Below, piece after piece: positions 5,581 through 5,669 of a stretch of DNA of 5,669 nt (the stretch's first letter is position 1; the number at the start of each line of letters is the position of its first letter). The position numbers and the translations under genes are program-made. Source of the DNA: Wenzhouxiangella sp. (GTDB lineage: Bacteria; Pseudomonadota; Gammaproteobacteria; Xanthomonadales; Wenzhouxiangellaceae); NCBI GenBank assembly GCA_018400355.1, contig JAGYMV010000056.1:1-5669 (forward strand). The letters are read 5' to 3'. The notes under the pieces were generated by a model, which made no database searches, was not told where the DNA came from, and worked only from the letters and a program-made list of their open reading frames with translations.

Positions 5581-5669
5581 ATGAATGAGCTAGAACCTCT
5601 TGTTTTTACCGAAGCGGCCGCATCCAAAGTGCGCGAATTGATTTTGGAAGAGGCCAACCCAAACCTAAA
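5581..5669 (+). CDS. erpA: ErpA, A-type iron-sulfur cluster carrier (N-terminal part, cut by window end)
   Basis: Twenty-nine complete codons are present, reading MNELEPLVFTEAAASKVREL and ending EEANPNL before the window stops. This matches the ErpA N-terminus (PLeFTdAAa.KVk.Li..EdNPnLkLRV). IscA and SufA begin with a similar 'iT..Aa..v' strand, but the NPNL segment and the extended acidic start favour ErpA. ErpA receives Fe-S clusters and hands them to apoproteins, including enzymes of isoprenoid synthesis. Its cysteine ligands (one central, and a CGC near the C-terminus) would lie beyond the window, so they cannot be confirmed. ATG 5581 is the only reasonable start, since homology begins within six residues of it. 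Upstream sequence lacks a Shine-Dalgarno motif; a half-site resembling the IscR type 1 motif may overlap the start. Confidence 0.85.
   Translation, partial: MNELEPLVFTEAAASKVRELILEEANPNL

Overview
The window carries the distal half of a type II secretion system (T2SS) operon, followed directly by two nucleotide- or phosphate-metabolism genes and the start of an iron-sulfur carrier gene. All genes are on the + strand and there is almost no non-coding DNA. The set gspI-J-K-L-M-N, then an inositol-monophosphatase-family phosphatase, nudE and erpA points to a gammaproteobacterium. G+C is above half by eye. GspN, ErpA and NudE all read as gammaproteobacterial types, and a marine Oceanospirillales-like lineage is a guess only.

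Layout: 1-161 is the 3' end of gspI. 158-754 is gspJ, 759-1685 gspK, 1688-2914 gspL (TTG start), 2911-3396 gspM and 3400-4122 gspN. 4137-4901 is a HisN-like phosphatase, 4904-5473 nudE (ADP-sugar/NADH-type Nudix hydrolase), 5474-5580 the only real intergenic gap, and 5581 to the window end the first 29 codons of erpA. Junctions from gspI to nudE are 4-nt ATGA overlaps or gaps of 2-14 nt, so one transcript with translational coupling is likely.

How the genes work together: GspI, GspJ and GspK are minor pseudopilins that form the pseudopilus tip. GspL and GspM are the inner-membrane platform proteins that connect the GspE ATPase to the pseudopilus. GspN is an accessory inner-membrane protein. 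The major pseudopilin, secretin, ATPase and GspF should lie upstream of the window, and the prepilin peptidase is not here. The phosphatase and NudE are soluble housekeeping enzymes that appear to ride on the end of the T2SS transcript. ErpA, an A-type Fe-S cluster carrier, sits after a 107-nt gap and may have its own promoter.

I see no mobile element, CRISPR, tRNA, rRNA or clearly novel system. The points most worth checking are the HisN-like character of the phosphatase in what I recall as a cysQ position, an apparently reduced acidic loop in GspK, and the erpA leader.
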